Assembly: GCF_003259175.1 (NCBI RefSeq) | Contig: NZ_QGOK01000003.1 | Span: 434,001 to 498,000 of the forward strand | DNA from: Marinomonas shanghaiensis | GTDB lineage: Bacteria; Pseudomonadota; Gammaproteobacteria; Pseudomonadales; Marinomonadaceae | Direction: 5' to 3' | DNA: 64,000 nt | Shown here: piece after piece, positions 28,036 through 37,221 of the stretch | Position numbering within the stretch: the stretch's first letter is position 1 | How the letters are laid out: the number at the start of each line of letters is the position of its first letter | Made by a program: the position numbers and the translations under genes | Notes under the pieces: generated by a model | What the model saw: the letters and a program-made list of their open reading frames with translations, nothing else | Told to the model about the DNA's origin: nothing | Databases searched by the model: none

Positions 28036-28959
28036 ATGAGCAGTAAATTAGCTTTTGTTTTTCCGGGGCAAGGTTCTCAACAATTGGGAATGTTGGCGGA
28101 TTTGGCAGAAAAACACGATGTCATAGAACAGACGTTCGCACAGGCATCCGATGTGCTTGGCTATGATTTGTGGGATCTTGTGCAAAACGATGCTGACAAG
28201 TTAAGCCAAACTGATAAAACACAACCTGCGCTTTTGACTGCCAGTGTTGCTTTATGGCGTTTATGGGAGCAACAGGGTGGCGAAAAACCTGCTTATGTTG
28301 CAGGTCACAGTCTTGGTGAATATTCTGCCTTAGTGTGCGCGGGTGTGCTGGCATTTACGGATGCAGTAGAACTTGTTAAATTGCGCGGCGAATATATGCA
28401 ACAAGCCGTGCCTCAAGGTGAGGGTGCAATGGCTGCCATTATTGGGCTTGATGATGATAAAGTGGTAGCGGCATGTGATGCGGCTCCGGGAATCGTCAGT
28501 GCGGTTAACTTTAATTCGCCAGGTCAAGTGGTTATTGCGGGTCATGTTGCTGCTGTAGAGGCGGCCATGGCGAATGCAAAAGAAGCAGGCGCTAAACGTG
28601 CTTTGCCGTTGCCTGTTAGTGTTCCTTCTCATTGTGAATTGATGATTCCTGCAGGCAAGAAACTTGCAGAAAAGCTTGAGACTATCGTATTTCATTCGCC
28701 ATCTTGTACTCTGGTGCAGAATGTGACGGCTCAGGCGGTGTCCGATCCTGCTGTAATTAAAGCCAATTTGGTTTCGCAATTGAGTGAGCCTGTATTGTGG
28801 ACGCAATCGGTTATGTTGTTGGCTGAGCTTGGTGTTACTTCTACAGTAGAGTGTGGGCCTGGTAAGGTGCTTAGCGGTTTGAATAAACGTATAGTGAAAG
28901 GCTTGGAGACTTCTTCTCTGGGGGATTTGGCTGGCTTTGAAGCGGCTTTGTCTGCTTAA
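28036..28959 (+). CDS. fabD: Malonyl-CoA-ACP transacylase
   Basis: A 307-residue enzyme moving malonyl groups from CoA to ACP. The nucleophile Ser92 is in VAGHSLGEYSA, exactly where E. coli FabD has it; FPGQGSQ opens the protein and VPSHCELM supplies the catalytic histidine. Starts on the base after the plsX stop. In E. coli fabH sits between plsX and fabD; here it is absent, as in Pseudomonas. Confidence 0.97.
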   Translation: MSSKLAFVFPGQGSQQLGMLADLAEKHDVIEQTFAQASDVLGYDLWDLVQNDADKLSQTDKTQPALLTASVALWRLWEQQGGEKPAYVAGHSLGEYSALVCAGVLAFTDAVELVKLRGEYMQQAVPQGEGAMAAIIGLDDDKVVAACDAAPGIVSAVNFNSPGQVVIAGHVAAVEAAMANAKEAGAKRALPLPVSVPSHCELMIPAGKKLAEKLETIVFHSPSCTLVQNVTAQAVSDPAVIKANLVSQLSEPVLWTQSVMLLAELGVTSTVECGPGKVLSGLNKRIVKGLETSSLGDLAGFEAALSA

Positions 28960-29018
28960 TAGTATGTCGTTATTTGTTCGAAAAGTATTTAGTTCGAAAT
29001 ATATTGTTGGAGACAAGC

Positions 29019-29753
29019 ATGGGTCTTGAAGGAAAAATTGCTCTAGTAACGGGCGCTACTCGTGGCATTGGTAAAGCGATTGCTGTTGCTTTGGTTGAGC
29101 AAGGCGCAACTGTTATTGGCACAGCAACGAGCGAGTCTGGTGCGCAAAGCATTAGTGAGTACCTAGGTGCTAATGGTAAAGGTTGGGTACTGGATGTATC
29201 ATCCAGCGAATCGGTTGACGCAGTTGTAAAAGAAATCACAGCAGAATTTGGCGCCCCAACCATTTTAGTCAATAATGCGGGTATTACACGTGACAATCTG
29301 ATGATGCGAATGAAAGAAGATGAGTGGGATCAAGTCGTTAATACGAACCTCACATCTGTTTTTCGTGTGACAAAGGCTTGCTTACGTGGCATGACTAAGG
29401 CAAAGTTCGGTCGTGTCATCAGTATTAGTTCTGTTGTTGGCTCTATGGGCAATGGCGGACAAACAAATTATTCTGCCGCAAAAGCAGGGCTAGAAGGTTT
29501 TAGTCGTTCTTTGGCAGCAGAGATTGCGTCTCGTGGTATCACTGTAAATTGTGTTGCTCCGGGATTCATTGAAACAGACATGACTAAGGTGTTACCTGAA
29601 GAGCATAAGGCTAAATTGGTCGAAAAAGTGCCTTCATCACGTCTTGGTCAACCAGAAGAAATTGCGGCTGCAGTCGCGTTTTTGGCGTCAAATGGCGCTG
29701 CTTACATCACTGGAGAAACATTACATGTCAATGGCGGCATGTATATGTCGTAA
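29019..29753 (+). CDS. fabG: 3-oxoacyl-ACP reductase
   Basis: A 244-residue short-chain dehydrogenase using NADPH in fatty acid elongation. Cofactor motif TGATRGIG is at 11-18, NNAG follows, and the catalytic triad is Ser in ISSVVG and YSAAK. The ATG at 29019 follows GGAG and gives the family length; an upstream frame start at 28974 is rejected. Confidence 0.97.
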   Translation: MGLEGKIALVTGATRGIGKAIAVALVEQGATVIGTATSESGAQSISEYLGANGKGWVLDVSSSESVDAVVKEITAEFGAPTILVNNAGITRDNLMMRMKEDEWDQVVNTNLTSVFRVTKACLRGMTKAKFGRVISISSVVGSMGNGGQTNYSAAKAGLEGFSRSLAAEIASRGITVNCVAPGFIETDMTKVLPEEHKAKLVEKVPSSRLGQPEEIAAAVAFLASNGAAYITGETLHVNGGMYMS

Positions 29754-29836
29754 TTTGAGTTGAATTTTGTGTTTAATTCAACGAAAATACATCTCCGGTT
29801 CATGTCGAGAATCACGCCTTTTAGGTGATCGAATTT

Positions 29837-29842
29837 TATAAT
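29837..29842 (+). promoter_or_regulatory. Possible -10 element of an acpP promoter
   Basis: A perfect TATAAT lies 43 bases before the acpP ATG in the 131-base fabG-acpP gap. I see no good -35 hexamer at the right distance. acpP is often transcribed from its own strong promoter, so this is plausible but unproven. An 8-bp stem (29759-29766 with 29775-29782) lies just after fabG. Confidence 0.35.
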
Positions 29843-29884
29843 ATGCTCACACTGAGCTGTTAATGAGTAGAGTAGGAACTTCTA

Positions 29885-30118
29885 ATGAGTAGCATTGAAG
29901 AACGCGTTAAAAAAATCGTTTGTGAACAACTAGGCGTTAAAGAAGAAGATGTTGTTGCTTCAGCATCTTTTGTTGATGACCTAGGTGCAGATTCCCTAGA
30001 TACAGTTGAGCTTGTAATGGCTCTTGAAGAGGAATTTGATACTGAAATTCCTGATGAAGAAGCTGAAAAAATCACTACCGTACAAGCAGCGAACGACTAC
30101 ATCAACGCTAACTTGTAA
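29885..30118 (+). CDS. acpP: Acyl carrier protein
   Basis: A 77-residue acidic helix bundle. Ser37 in [11 protein letters not shown] takes the 4-phosphopantetheine arm. The start [12 protein letters not shown] is typical. It carries growing acyl chains for the Fab enzymes and donates to PlsX and the Lpx pathway, several members of which are also in this window. Confidence 0.98.
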   Translation: MSSIEERVKKIVCEQLGVKEEDVVASASFVDDLGADSLDTVELVMALEEEFDTEIPDEEAEKITTVQAANDYINANL

Positions 30119-30141
30119 TATATTGGTGAACTGAGTTTTCC

Positions 30142-30175
30142 GAAAAGCCGCTTGTATTCGTTACAGCGGCTTTTC
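30142..30175 (+). terminator. Hairpin between acpP and fabF, likely partial terminator
   Basis: GAAAAGCCGCT (30142-30152) pairs over 11 bp with AGCGGCTTTTC (30165-30175), then TTATT. This could lower fabF expression relative to acpP. Confidence 0.6.
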
Positions 30176-30221
30176 TTATTAATAGCCCTTAGAGTTGAGG
30201 GCGAATTGCTGGAGAAATCTT

Positions 30222-31463
30222 ATGTCTCGTCGTCGGGTTGTAGTCACAGGAATGGGAATGGTGACACCCCTTGGCAATAATGTGAAAGATACGTGGGATA
30301 ACATATTGGAGGGTAAGAGTGGTGTATCGGAGATCACTTCTTTTGACGCTAGCCAATTTTCCACTCGTTTTGCGGCTCAGGTAAATGGCTTTGACGCGAC
30401 TCAATATATGAGCGTAAAAGAAGCCCGCAAGATGGATCTTTTTATTCAATATGGTATCGCGGCCGCCGTGCAGGCATTGGATGACGCGAACCTTAATTCT
30501 GATACGGCGAATTTAAGTCGAGTCGGTTGTGCAATAGGTTCAGGTATTGGTGGTTTGCCAATGATTGAAAAAAACCTAGAGCTATTGAATGAATCAGGCC
30601 CTAAGCGTATCTCTCCTTTTTTTGTTCCAGGCGCGATTATTAATATGATTTCAGGTCATGTTGCGATTCGTTTTGGTTTTAAAGGCCCTAATATTTCGAT
30701 TGTTACTGCATGCACAACAGGCACGCATAATATCGGTATGGCAGGTCGTATGATTGCGTACGGCGACGCTGACGTCATGATTGCCGGTGGGGCGGAAATG
30801 GCCATTACACCACTCGGTATTGGTGGGTTTGGTGCGGCGAGAGCCCTTTCTACACGTAATGATGACTATAAAACCGCAAGTCGTCCATGGGACAAAAATC
30901 GTGATGGTTTTGTCATGGGAGACGGTGCCGGTATTTTGGTATTAGAAGAGTATGAACACGCTGTCGCACGTGGTGCTAAAATATACGCTGAATTGGCGGG
31001 TTTTGGCATGAGCGATGACGCTTATCATATGACAGCGCCGCCAGAGGGTGGTGAGGGTGCCGCCTCAGCGATGCGAGCAGCATTAAAAGATGCCAAGCTA
31101 GAAGCATTAGACATTGATTATATAAACGCTCATGGTACCTCTACTCCTGCAGGTGATCTTGCTGAGACTCAAGCCGTTAAGGCCGTGATGGGAGAAGATG
31201 CTTCTGATGTTGCAATCAGTTCTACCAAGTCTATGATAGGGCATCTTTTAGGAGCATCTGGTGCGGTTGAATCGATTTTTTCGATATTAGCAATTCGTGA
31301 TCAAGTAGCGCCACCTACGATTAATTTAGAAGAGCCTGGTGAGGGCTGCGATCTAAATTATGTTCCAGGTACACCCCAAAAACGTAAAATAGACGTTGTT
31401 TTGAATAACTCATTTGGTTTTGGTGGAACGAATGGGACGCTGGTATTTAAGAAGATATCTTGA
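30222..31463 (+). CDS. fabF: Beta-ketoacyl-ACP synthase II
   Basis: A 413-residue condensing enzyme for chain elongation. The catalytic cysteine is in TACTTGTHN, and the two histidines in [11 protein letters not shown] and IGHLLGASG. The ATG at 30222 follows GGAGAAA. It is the last gene of the cluster; the pabC-mltG-tmk genes that follow fabF in many relatives are not here, a hairpin and an opposing gene come next. Confidence 0.97.
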   Translation: MSRRRVVVTGMGMVTPLGNNVKDTWDNILEGKSGVSEITSFDASQFSTRFAAQVNGFDATQYMSVKEARKMDLFIQYGIAAAVQALDDANLNSDTANLSRVGCAIGSGIGGLPMIEKNLELLNESGPKRISPFFVPGAIINMISGHVAIRFGFKGPNISIVTACTTGTHNIGMAGRMIAYGDADVMIAGGAEMAITPLGIGGFGAARALSTRNDDYKTASRPWDKNRDGFVMGDGAGILVLEEYEHAVARGAKIYAELAGFGMSDDAYHMTAPPEGGEGAASAMRAALKDAKLEALDIDYINAHGTSTPAGDLAETQAVKAVMGEDASDVAISSTKSMIGHLLGASGAVESIFSILAIRDQVAPPTINLEEPGEGCDLNYVPGTPQKRKIDVVLNNSFGFGGTNGTLVFKKIS

Positions 31464-31468
31464 ATACT

Positions 31469-31496
31469 TGGTGAGCGGATGATAACCCGCTCACCA
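31469..31496. terminator. Hairpin after fabF
   Basis: TGGTGAGCGG (31469-31478) pairs with CCGCTCACCA (31487-31496) over 10 bp with an 8-base loop. No T run follows, so it may be a weak or factor-assisted terminator between convergent genes. Confidence 0.45.
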
Positions 31497-31504
31497 TAGT
31501 GTGA

Positions 31505-31912
31505 TTAATGAATTTGTGTTGGTGTGCTGCGTAATGCATCAATTTCTTTTGCAATATCATAGTGTTTGTTTTGACGGTCTAACTCATAAAGGTGCTCTTC
31601 CAGCTGTTGATAAAGCGCAATTTCCTCATCACCTAAAAAGTGCAGGCATTCTCCGCCGACAAACCACAATAGTTCCCGTTTTATCAGTGGGACTAGATTT
31701 GCGTAGCATCGTATGAAGCGTGATAATACTTCTTGGGCATCAAAGCTGTAGTCGTGAGAGCCATTCTTTATGTTCGTTGTCAATTCGTCCCACGACGTTA
31801 AGAAGTCTACTTCTTCTTCTGCCAACTCTTGTTGATCAAAGGGGGCGTGTTCTGCAATGCGCTGACGTAAATCAGCAAAAGCGTCAAGTATGTATTGTGT
31901 GCGAGATTCCAC
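31505..31912 (-). CDS. Small soluble protein, possibly PA2817 family
   Basis: A 135-residue acidic protein without membrane segments. The stretch LLWFVGGECLHFLGDEEI resembles what I recall of the PA2817 family of Pseudomonas-like bacteria, but I hold this loosely. It is convergent with fabF and divergent from the ABC exporter genes. Function unknown. Confidence 0.6.
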   Translation of the reverse strand: MESRTQYILDAFADLRQRIAEHAPFDQQELAEEEVDFLTSWDELTTNIKNGSHDYSFDAQEVLSRFIRCYANLVPLIKRELLWFVGGECLHFLGDEEIALYQQLEEHLYELDRQNKHYDIAKEIDALRSTPTQIH

Positions 31913-31976
31913 GTAATAAAAGCCTATTCAAGTAAGTAACTATTTTAGTCGGCATGGCCGTACGAGAACTTCAATT

Positions 31977-32891
31977 ATGACATATGCAATCGAAATTAGT
32001 GACCTTAAAAAACGCTATGCGAGTGGTTTTGAGGCCTTAAAAGGTATCGATTTGAAAGTTGAAAAGGGAGATTTCTTTGCACTATTAGGCCCAAATGGGG
32101 CTGGTAAGTCTACAACCATCGGTATTCTTTGCTCTTTGGTAAATAAAACATCAGGGAGTGTGTCGATTTTTGGGACCGATATTGATGATAACTTTGCGTT
32201 AGCCAAAAAATATTTAGGGGTTGTACCACAAGAATTTAATTTTAATGTGTTCGAAACTGTATTTAATGTTGTGGTGACTCAGGCTGGCTTTTACGGTATC
32301 AGTCGTTCGGTTGCCGAAGAGCGGGCGGAAAAATATTTAAAACAGTTGGACTTGTGGGAGAAAAGAAACGATCAGTCTCGCATGCTATCCGGTGGTATGA
32401 AGCGTCGTTTGATGATTGCCAGAGCACTGATTCATGAGCCTGAAGTGCTTATTTTGGATGAGCCTACCGCGGGTGTTGATATTGAGTTACGCCGTTCCAT
32501 GTGGGAGTTTATTAAAAAACTGAATGAACAAGGTACGACAATCATTTTAACGACGCATTATCTGGAAGAGGCCGAGCAGTTGTGTCGTAATATTGCGATT
32601 ATTAATGCGGGAGAGATTGTTGAAAACACCAGCATCAAAGCCTTATTAAAAACATTAAATCAAGAAACTTTCATTTTAGATTTGGATGCCAGTCTGCCTG
32701 CGGGATGGTCTTTACCAGGTTTTAGCGTGCAGGTCAGTAAAGACGCCAGCTCATTAGAGGTTGAGGTTATCAAAGGTCAATCGATTAACGCTATTTTTAA
32801 AGCATTGGATGATATTTCCATTAATGTTGTCAGCATGCGTAATAAGTCCAATCGACTTGAAGAGCTGTTCGTTAAATTAATTAAAGGCTAG
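31977..32891 (+). CDS. ABC transporter ATP-binding protein (YadG type)
   Basis: A 304-residue ABC ATPase. Walker A GPNGAGKST is near residue 41, the signature LSGGMKRRLMIAR near 139 and Walker B LILDEPTAG near 159, with the switch histidine in TTHYLEEAE. A C-terminal extension of about 80 residues is typical of ABC-2 exporters. Paired with the permease gene 4 bases downstream. Substrate is unknown; the E. coli relatives are YadG/YadH. Confidence 0.9.
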   Translation: MTYAIEISDLKKRYASGFEALKGIDLKVEKGDFFALLGPNGAGKSTTIGILCSLVNKTSGSVSIFGTDIDDNFALAKKYLGVVPQEFNFNVFETVFNVVVTQAGFYGISRSVAEERAEKYLKQLDLWEKRNDQSRMLSGGMKRRLMIARALIHEPEVLILDEPTAGVDIELRRSMWEFIKKLNEQGTTIILTTHYLEEAEQLCRNIAIINAGEIVENTSIKALLKTLNQETFILDLDASLPAGWSLPGFSVQVSKDASSLEVEVIKGQSINAIFKALDDISINVVSMRNKSNRLEELFVKLIKG

Positions 32892-32895
32892 ACAG

Positions 32896-33669
32896 ATGAA
32901 AAATTCGGAAATTTGGGTCGCATTTTATACGATTTTAGTAAGAGAGATTCGTCGGTTTACTCGTATCTGGCCACAGACATTGCTGCCACCCGCGATTACG
33001 ATGACTTTATATTTTGCCATTTTTGGTAATCTAATAGGTGATCGAATTGGTGAAATGGGGGGCTTCAGTTATATGCAGTATATCGTGCCGGGCTTGATCA
33101 TGATGTCTGTTATCACGAACTCCTACTCAAACGTCTCGTCGTCTTTTTTCTCGGCGAAATTTCAGCACAGCGTGCAAGAACTATTAGTTTCTCCAACGCC
33201 TAACTGGGTGATTTTGATGGGGTATACGCTTGGTGGTGTGGCTCGTGGTTTGTGCGTTGGATTGATTGTGACGGTGCTGTCGCTTTTCTTTACGCATTTG
33301 GCACTGGAAAGCTTGTTTTTGACGGTGTTGGTAGTGTGTTTGACTGCAGTCATGTTCTCTCTGGGTGGTTTTGTTAATGCGATCTACGCGCGAAATTTTG
33401 ATGATGTTTCCATCGTGCCGACGTTTATTTTAACGCCTTTGACCTATCTTGGTGGGGTATTTTATTCTATCGATTTGTTGCCTGATTTCTGGCAGTCTGT
33501 GTCGCTGTTGAATCCTGTCCTTTACATGGTGAATGCTTTTCGTTATGGGATTTTGGGTGTCTCCGATATCAATGTCTATTGGGCACTGGTGATTGTTTGT
33601 GTCTTTATTGTGGTGTTATTTGGGTTTGGTCTGCGTTTGCTCAATCAGGGCAAAGGTATTAGAAGTTGA
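32896..33669 (+). CDS. ABC-2 type permease (YadH type)
   Basis: A 257-residue inner membrane permease with about six membrane segments, including PAITMTLYFAIFGNLIG, YIVPGLIMMSVIT, LFLTVLVVCLTAVMF and a final VIVCVFIVVLFGFGL. FYSIDLLPDFWQ and LNPVLYMVNAFRYG are ABC-2 family signatures. It forms an exporter with the preceding ATPase; no dedicated substrate gene is nearby. Confidence 0.9.
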   Translation: MKNSEIWVAFYTILVREIRRFTRIWPQTLLPPAITMTLYFAIFGNLIGDRIGEMGGFSYMQYIVPGLIMMSVITNSYSNVSSSFFSAKFQHSVQELLVSPTPNWVILMGYTLGGVARGLCVGLIVTVLSLFFTHLALESLFLTVLVVCLTAVMFSLGGFVNAIYARNFDDVSIVPTFILTPLTYLGGVFYSIDLLPDFWQSVSLLNPVLYMVNAFRYGILGVSDINVYWALVIVCVFIVVLFGFGLRLLNQGKGIRS

Positions 33670-33680
33670 GGTAGTGTTAT

Positions 33681-34496
33681 ATGGGCTTTTTACCCTTAGG
33701 TCAGCAAACAGAGTATGTTTCTGAATACGATGCAGGGTTGCTTTACCCCATTGCAAGAGTGGATAAATGGACTGAAATGGGCATTGAGTCTGAGCGTCTG
33801 CCATTTTATGGAGAGGACGTTTGGAATGCTTATGAATTATCTTGGTTAAATACAAAAGGCAAGCCGATTGTTGCTTTGGCTGAATTTCGCTTGCCTTGTG
33901 ATTCTCCTAACATCATTGAATCCAAATCGTTTAAATTGTATTTGAACTCATTGAATCAAATGCGTTATGAGTCTGCTGAGGTTGTGCAGACGCTTTTGGA
34001 GAAGGATTTATCTGCCGCAGCTGGCGCTGAGGTAACCGTGATTATTCGCGATGTAGATTCAATGGCGTCTTTGGTTGTACTAACCCCTGATTATTGCATT
34101 GATGAACTGGATGTTGACGTCTGCGAATATCACCCGAATGCCGATTTATTAGAGACGGATCAATCAATGGGTGTGGTTGAAGAGCGGTTGGTTAGCCATC
34201 TTTTAAAATCAAATTGCCCTGTGACCAACCAGCCTGACTGGGGATCGGTTTTTATAGATTATAAAGGCCCTAAGATTCACCATGAAAGCTTGTTGAGGTA
34301 TGTTATTTCATTTCGTGAACATACGGATTTTCATGAGCAATGCGTTGAGCGTATTTTTATTGATATCATGCGTCAGTGCAAGCCAGAGAGTCTAACCGTT
34401 TATGCACGCTATGTTAGACGTGGCGGATTGGATATCAATCCATATCGTTCTAACGTGCCACTCGTTTTGGGCAATGATCGTTTAACTCGTCAGTAG
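33681..34496 (+). CDS. queF: NADPH-dependent 7-cyano-7-deazaguanine reductase
   Basis: A 271-residue two-domain (unimodular, E. coli type) nitrile reductase turning preQ0 into preQ1. The catalytic cysteine is Cys179 in SNCPVTNQPDW with the partner aspartate in the same motif; the N-terminal half carries the FRLPCDSPNIIESKS region and the C-terminal half FREHTDFHEQC and ARYVRRGGLDINPYRS. With queE and queC in this window it supplies preQ1 for queuosine. Starts 11 bases after the ABC permease, but a functional link is not evident. Confidence 0.96.
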   Translation: MGFLPLGQQTEYVSEYDAGLLYPIARVDKWTEMGIESERLPFYGEDVWNAYELSWLNTKGKPIVALAEFRLPCDSPNIIESKSFKLYLNSLNQMRYESAEVVQTLLEKDLSAAAGAEVTVIIRDVDSMASLVVLTPDYCIDELDVDVCEYHPNADLLETDQSMGVVEERLVSHLLKSNCPVTNQPDWGSVFIDYKGPKIHHESLLRYVISFREHTDFHEQCVERIFIDIMRQCKPESLTVYARYVRRGGLDINPYRSNVPLVLGNDRLTRQ

Positions 34497-34520
34497 TCTC
34501 TTAAACGCGCTTTAGTATAA

Positions 34521-34560
34521 AAAAAACCGCACAGCATTCATGCTGGTGCGGTTTTTTTTT
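34521..34560. terminator. Bidirectional terminator between queF and the choline/betaine binding protein gene
   Basis: AAAAAACCGCAC then AGCA (34521-34536) pairs with TGCT, a one-base bulge, and GTGCGG plus a long T run (34541-34560). Loop is TTCA. The A run on one side serves the minus-strand gene. Confidence 0.85.
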
Positions 34561-34571
34561 GAGTACTTTAT

Positions 34572-35516
34572 TTACATAATATTAAGATGTTGTTTGACCG
34601 CGGGTAAAGCTGGTGCTCCGTCATACGTTGTGACGCCTTCTAGCCATTTATTTAGTATGTCAGGATTGGCTTTAATCCAATTTTCTGCAGCTTGATCTGG
34701 CTTTTCCTTAGAGTCGATAATTTCATTCTCCATTGTTAAGCTAAACTCGAGGTTACTGAGCAGTTTGCCAACATTGGGGCATTCATCTGCATAGCCTTTA
34801 CGGGTGAGGGTTCTGATGGTTGCCCCACCATAATTTGGGCCAAAATATTGGTCGCCCCCCGTTAAGTATTTTAAGTCAAAGTTTACGTTCATAGGATGAG
34901 GTTCCCAGGCAAGGAAAACAATAAAGTTGTCACGCTTTACGCTTCTTGAAACTTGCGAAAGCATAGCTTGCTCGCCAGATTCCACTACTTTCCAGTCTTG
35001 CAGATTAAAGTCATTACTGTCTATCATGTTTTGAAGCTTTTGGTTGGCGGGCGCGCCTGCGTCAATGCCATAGATTCGTTGGCGGAATTCCTGGCTGAAC
35101 TTATGTAAATCAGCAAAGTCTTTGACCCCTGCGTTGTAAACATAGGTGGGTACGGCTAGGGTAAATTTGACGCCTTCTAAGTTAGTACGCACTACATCCA
35201 TGTTGTCTTTGTATTTATCAATAAAAGCAGACTGAGCTGGCATCCAGTTGCCCATAAAGGCGTCGATTTCTGCGTTTTTCAAACCTTCAAATCCGACAGG
35301 TACACTGAGTAGATAAACTTGCGTATCGTATCCCATGGCTTTTAATAGGGTGGTAGCGATTCCATTTGTGGCTCCTATGTCTGTCCAACCGGGATCGCTG
35401 AAAGTAACTTTTTTGCATTGTTCTGGTGCCGCGGATACGGCGAAACTGCTGCCAATTAGTATGCTTACGACGCCTGCTATTTTTAGTCCTATTCTAGGAA
35501 AAGGAATGGCTTTCAT
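34572..35516 (-). CDS. Choline/glycine betaine ABC transporter substrate-binding protein
   Basis: A 314-residue periplasmic binding protein of the ProX/ChoX type. A signal peptide runs from MKAIPFPRIGLK through VSAA. Typical features are FSDPGWTDIGATNG, DAFMGNWMP and AWEPHPMN, in a betaine/choline box-like ligand site. The ATG at 35516 follows AGGAG; an upstream in-frame start at 35606 lies within betC and is rejected. It lies 40 bases after betC, so both are probably one transcript. No permease or ATPase gene accompanies it. Confidence 0.88.
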   Translation of the reverse strand: MKAIPFPRIGLKIAGVVSILIGSSFAVSAAPEQCKKVTFSDPGWTDIGATNGIATTLLKAMGYDTQVYLLSVPVGFEGLKNAEIDAFMGNWMPAQSAFIDKYKDNMDVVRTNLEGVKFTLAVPTYVYNAGVKDFADLHKFSQEFRQRIYGIDAGAPANQKLQNMIDSNDFNLQDWKVVESGEQAMLSQVSRSVKRDNFIVFLAWEPHPMNVNFDLKYLTGGDQYFGPNYGGATIRTLTRKGYADECPNVGKLLSNLEFSLTMENEIIDSKEKPDQAAENWIKANPDILNKWLEGVTTYDGAPALPAVKQHLNIM

Positions 35517-35556
35517 GGGTGTGCTCCTATTTGTGATGTGGCTTTTTATAGTTGGT

Positions 35557-37080
35557 TTAAATGGCTTTAGGGAAGCGAGATCGGCTCTCCAAATCGTCGA
35601 GATCAATGTGGTTTCTCATATACATTTCGCTGCTATCAAACATAGGTTGGTGATCCCATGTGATTTTCTTTCCTTTGTTCATGGCTTGTACAATTAAACG
35701 GCGTCTTCGCTGACTGATTAAGACGTCTTGAGTCATAGCGTCAGAATTCCAGCGTTCCAGTGCTTCCTGTTTAAAGTCTTTGAGTAAGTTTGAGTAGTCT
35801 GATTGAGTTGCCAGATTCACCAACTCGTCAGGATCATTTTCTAGATCAAATAACTGCTCTGGATCAATGTGGCAATAAACGTACTTGTATTGTCCTCTTC
35901 GTATCATCAGTAAAGGGGCAATCGCTCCTTCGCCAAAGTATTCGCCGATTACTTCATCGTGCCCTCCGTTTTTGCCTAGAAGGTGTGGCATGAGACTTCT
36001 ACCTTGTATTGGCATAGCGTAATTATGGTCTGTTTTATTTGTGGCCATTTCAAGGAAAGTGGGCAATAAGTCTATCGTGGAGACAGACTCTTTAACACGT
36101 TTTGCGCTAAAGCGTGTTGGAGCATGTACTATCATAGGGACGCGGGCGGATCCTTCGAAGAAGGACATTTTATACCAAAGGTTGCGTTCACCTAGCATGT
36201 CACCGTGGTCGCCTGAAAAGACGATAATGGTGTTGTCGTCTAACCCTGTTTCTTTAAGTGTTTTAAGTAAAAGGCCTACCTTGTCATCTACATAGCTGAT
36301 GGCCCCATAGTAGGCACGTCTGGCATTGCGGACTTGCTGATCGCTTAACTCTTGTTCGTGATAGGCATAGACCTCTTGTAGGCGGGCTGAGTGTGGGTCT
36401 TGGTCTTCTTTTTTAATGGTAATTTTAGGTAGATCAATCTCATCGTCCTCATATCTATTCCAGTATTCAGGAGGAATGGCATAGGGGTCGTGGGGATGTG
36501 TCATGGATACCGTTAAGCAGAAGGGACGATCTTGTTCGCGCCTTACATAGTCGTATAAGTAGCGTTGTGCGTGGAAGACGACTTCATCGTCAAAATCTAA
36601 TTGATTGCTGCGTATACAAGGTCCAGCTTGAGTGACAGATGACATGTTGTGGTACCAAGTAGGACGTGTTTTTACATCATCCCAATTTGGAAACCAACCA
36701 TAATCGGCTGGATAAATGTCTGTTGTAAGGCGGTCTTCAAATCCATGGAGTTGATCTGGACCGCAAAAGTGCATTTTACCCGACAAGGCCGTTTTGTAGT
36801 TTTGGGCCCGTAGATAATGTGCAAATGTTGGGATATCGGCAGGAAGGTCTGCTGCATTGTCATATGCACCAATTTTACTTGGTAACTGCCCAGTCATTAA
36901 GACATAACGGGATGGCGCACAGAGTGGGCTATTGCAGTAAGCTGAATCGAATACCACGCCATGTTCTGCCAGCAAGCTGAGGTTTGGCGCTTTGACCACA
37001 GGATGTCCATATATGGGTAGAGCGGAAGCCGCAAGTTGGTCTGCCATAATGAAAAGAATGTTTGGTTGTTTTTCTGCCAT
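35557..37080 (-). CDS. betC: Choline-sulfatase
   Basis: A 507-residue type I sulfatase hydrolysing choline-O-sulfate to choline and sulfate, feeding glycine betaine synthesis. Cys54 in CAPSR is the residue matured to formylglycine, at the same position as in Sinorhizobium BetC. Metal ligands include FIMADQ at the start and FSGDHGDMLGE near residue 290. The C-terminal tail ending LESRSRFPKAI fits the choline-sulfatase family. Divergent from a LysR gene that is probably its regulator. Confidence 0.93.
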   Translation of the reverse strand: MAEKQPNILFIMADQLAASALPIYGHPVVKAPNLSLLAEHGVVFDSAYCNSPLCAPSRYVLMTGQLPSKIGAYDNAADLPADIPTFAHYLRAQNYKTALSGKMHFCGPDQLHGFEDRLTTDIYPADYGWFPNWDDVKTRPTWYHNMSSVTQAGPCIRSNQLDFDDEVVFHAQRYLYDYVRREQDRPFCLTVSMTHPHDPYAIPPEYWNRYEDDEIDLPKITIKKEDQDPHSARLQEVYAYHEQELSDQQVRNARRAYYGAISYVDDKVGLLLKTLKETGLDDNTIIVFSGDHGDMLGERNLWYKMSFFEGSARVPMIVHAPTRFSAKRVKESVSTIDLLPTFLEMATNKTDHNYAMPIQGRSLMPHLLGKNGGHDEVIGEYFGEGAIAPLLMIRRGQYKYVYCHIDPEQLFDLENDPDELVNLATQSDYSNLLKDFKQEALERWNSDAMTQDVLISQRRRRLIVQAMNKGKKITWDHQPMFDSSEMYMRNHIDLDDLESRSRFPKAI

Positions 37081-37117
37081 GACTGTCTCTGATGGATAAA
37101 AGGTGAAGATAAGATCA

Positions 37118-37156
37118 AATGAACGTGAGATGTCCAGTAATCACCGTATGTTCATT
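37118..37156. promoter_or_regulatory. Inverted repeat in the betC/LysR divergent gap
   Basis: AATGAAC (37118-37124) and GTTCATT (37150-37156) form 7-base perfect arms 25 bases apart in the 141-base gap. The place is right for a LysR-type operator, but the spacing is larger than the usual T-N11-A site. Confidence 0.3.
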
Positions 37157-37221
37157 AGATTGCGCTATGAAAACATTGCTGTAAACTGACTGAAATTTTA
37201 TGTATAGGATAAGTAGAGCTT

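Noticed and set aside
28330-29016. Open frame of 228 codons on the minus strand
   Set aside because: It lies opposite fabD and its product is a low-complexity string rich in R, H, N and T without domains; a shadow of the coding strand.
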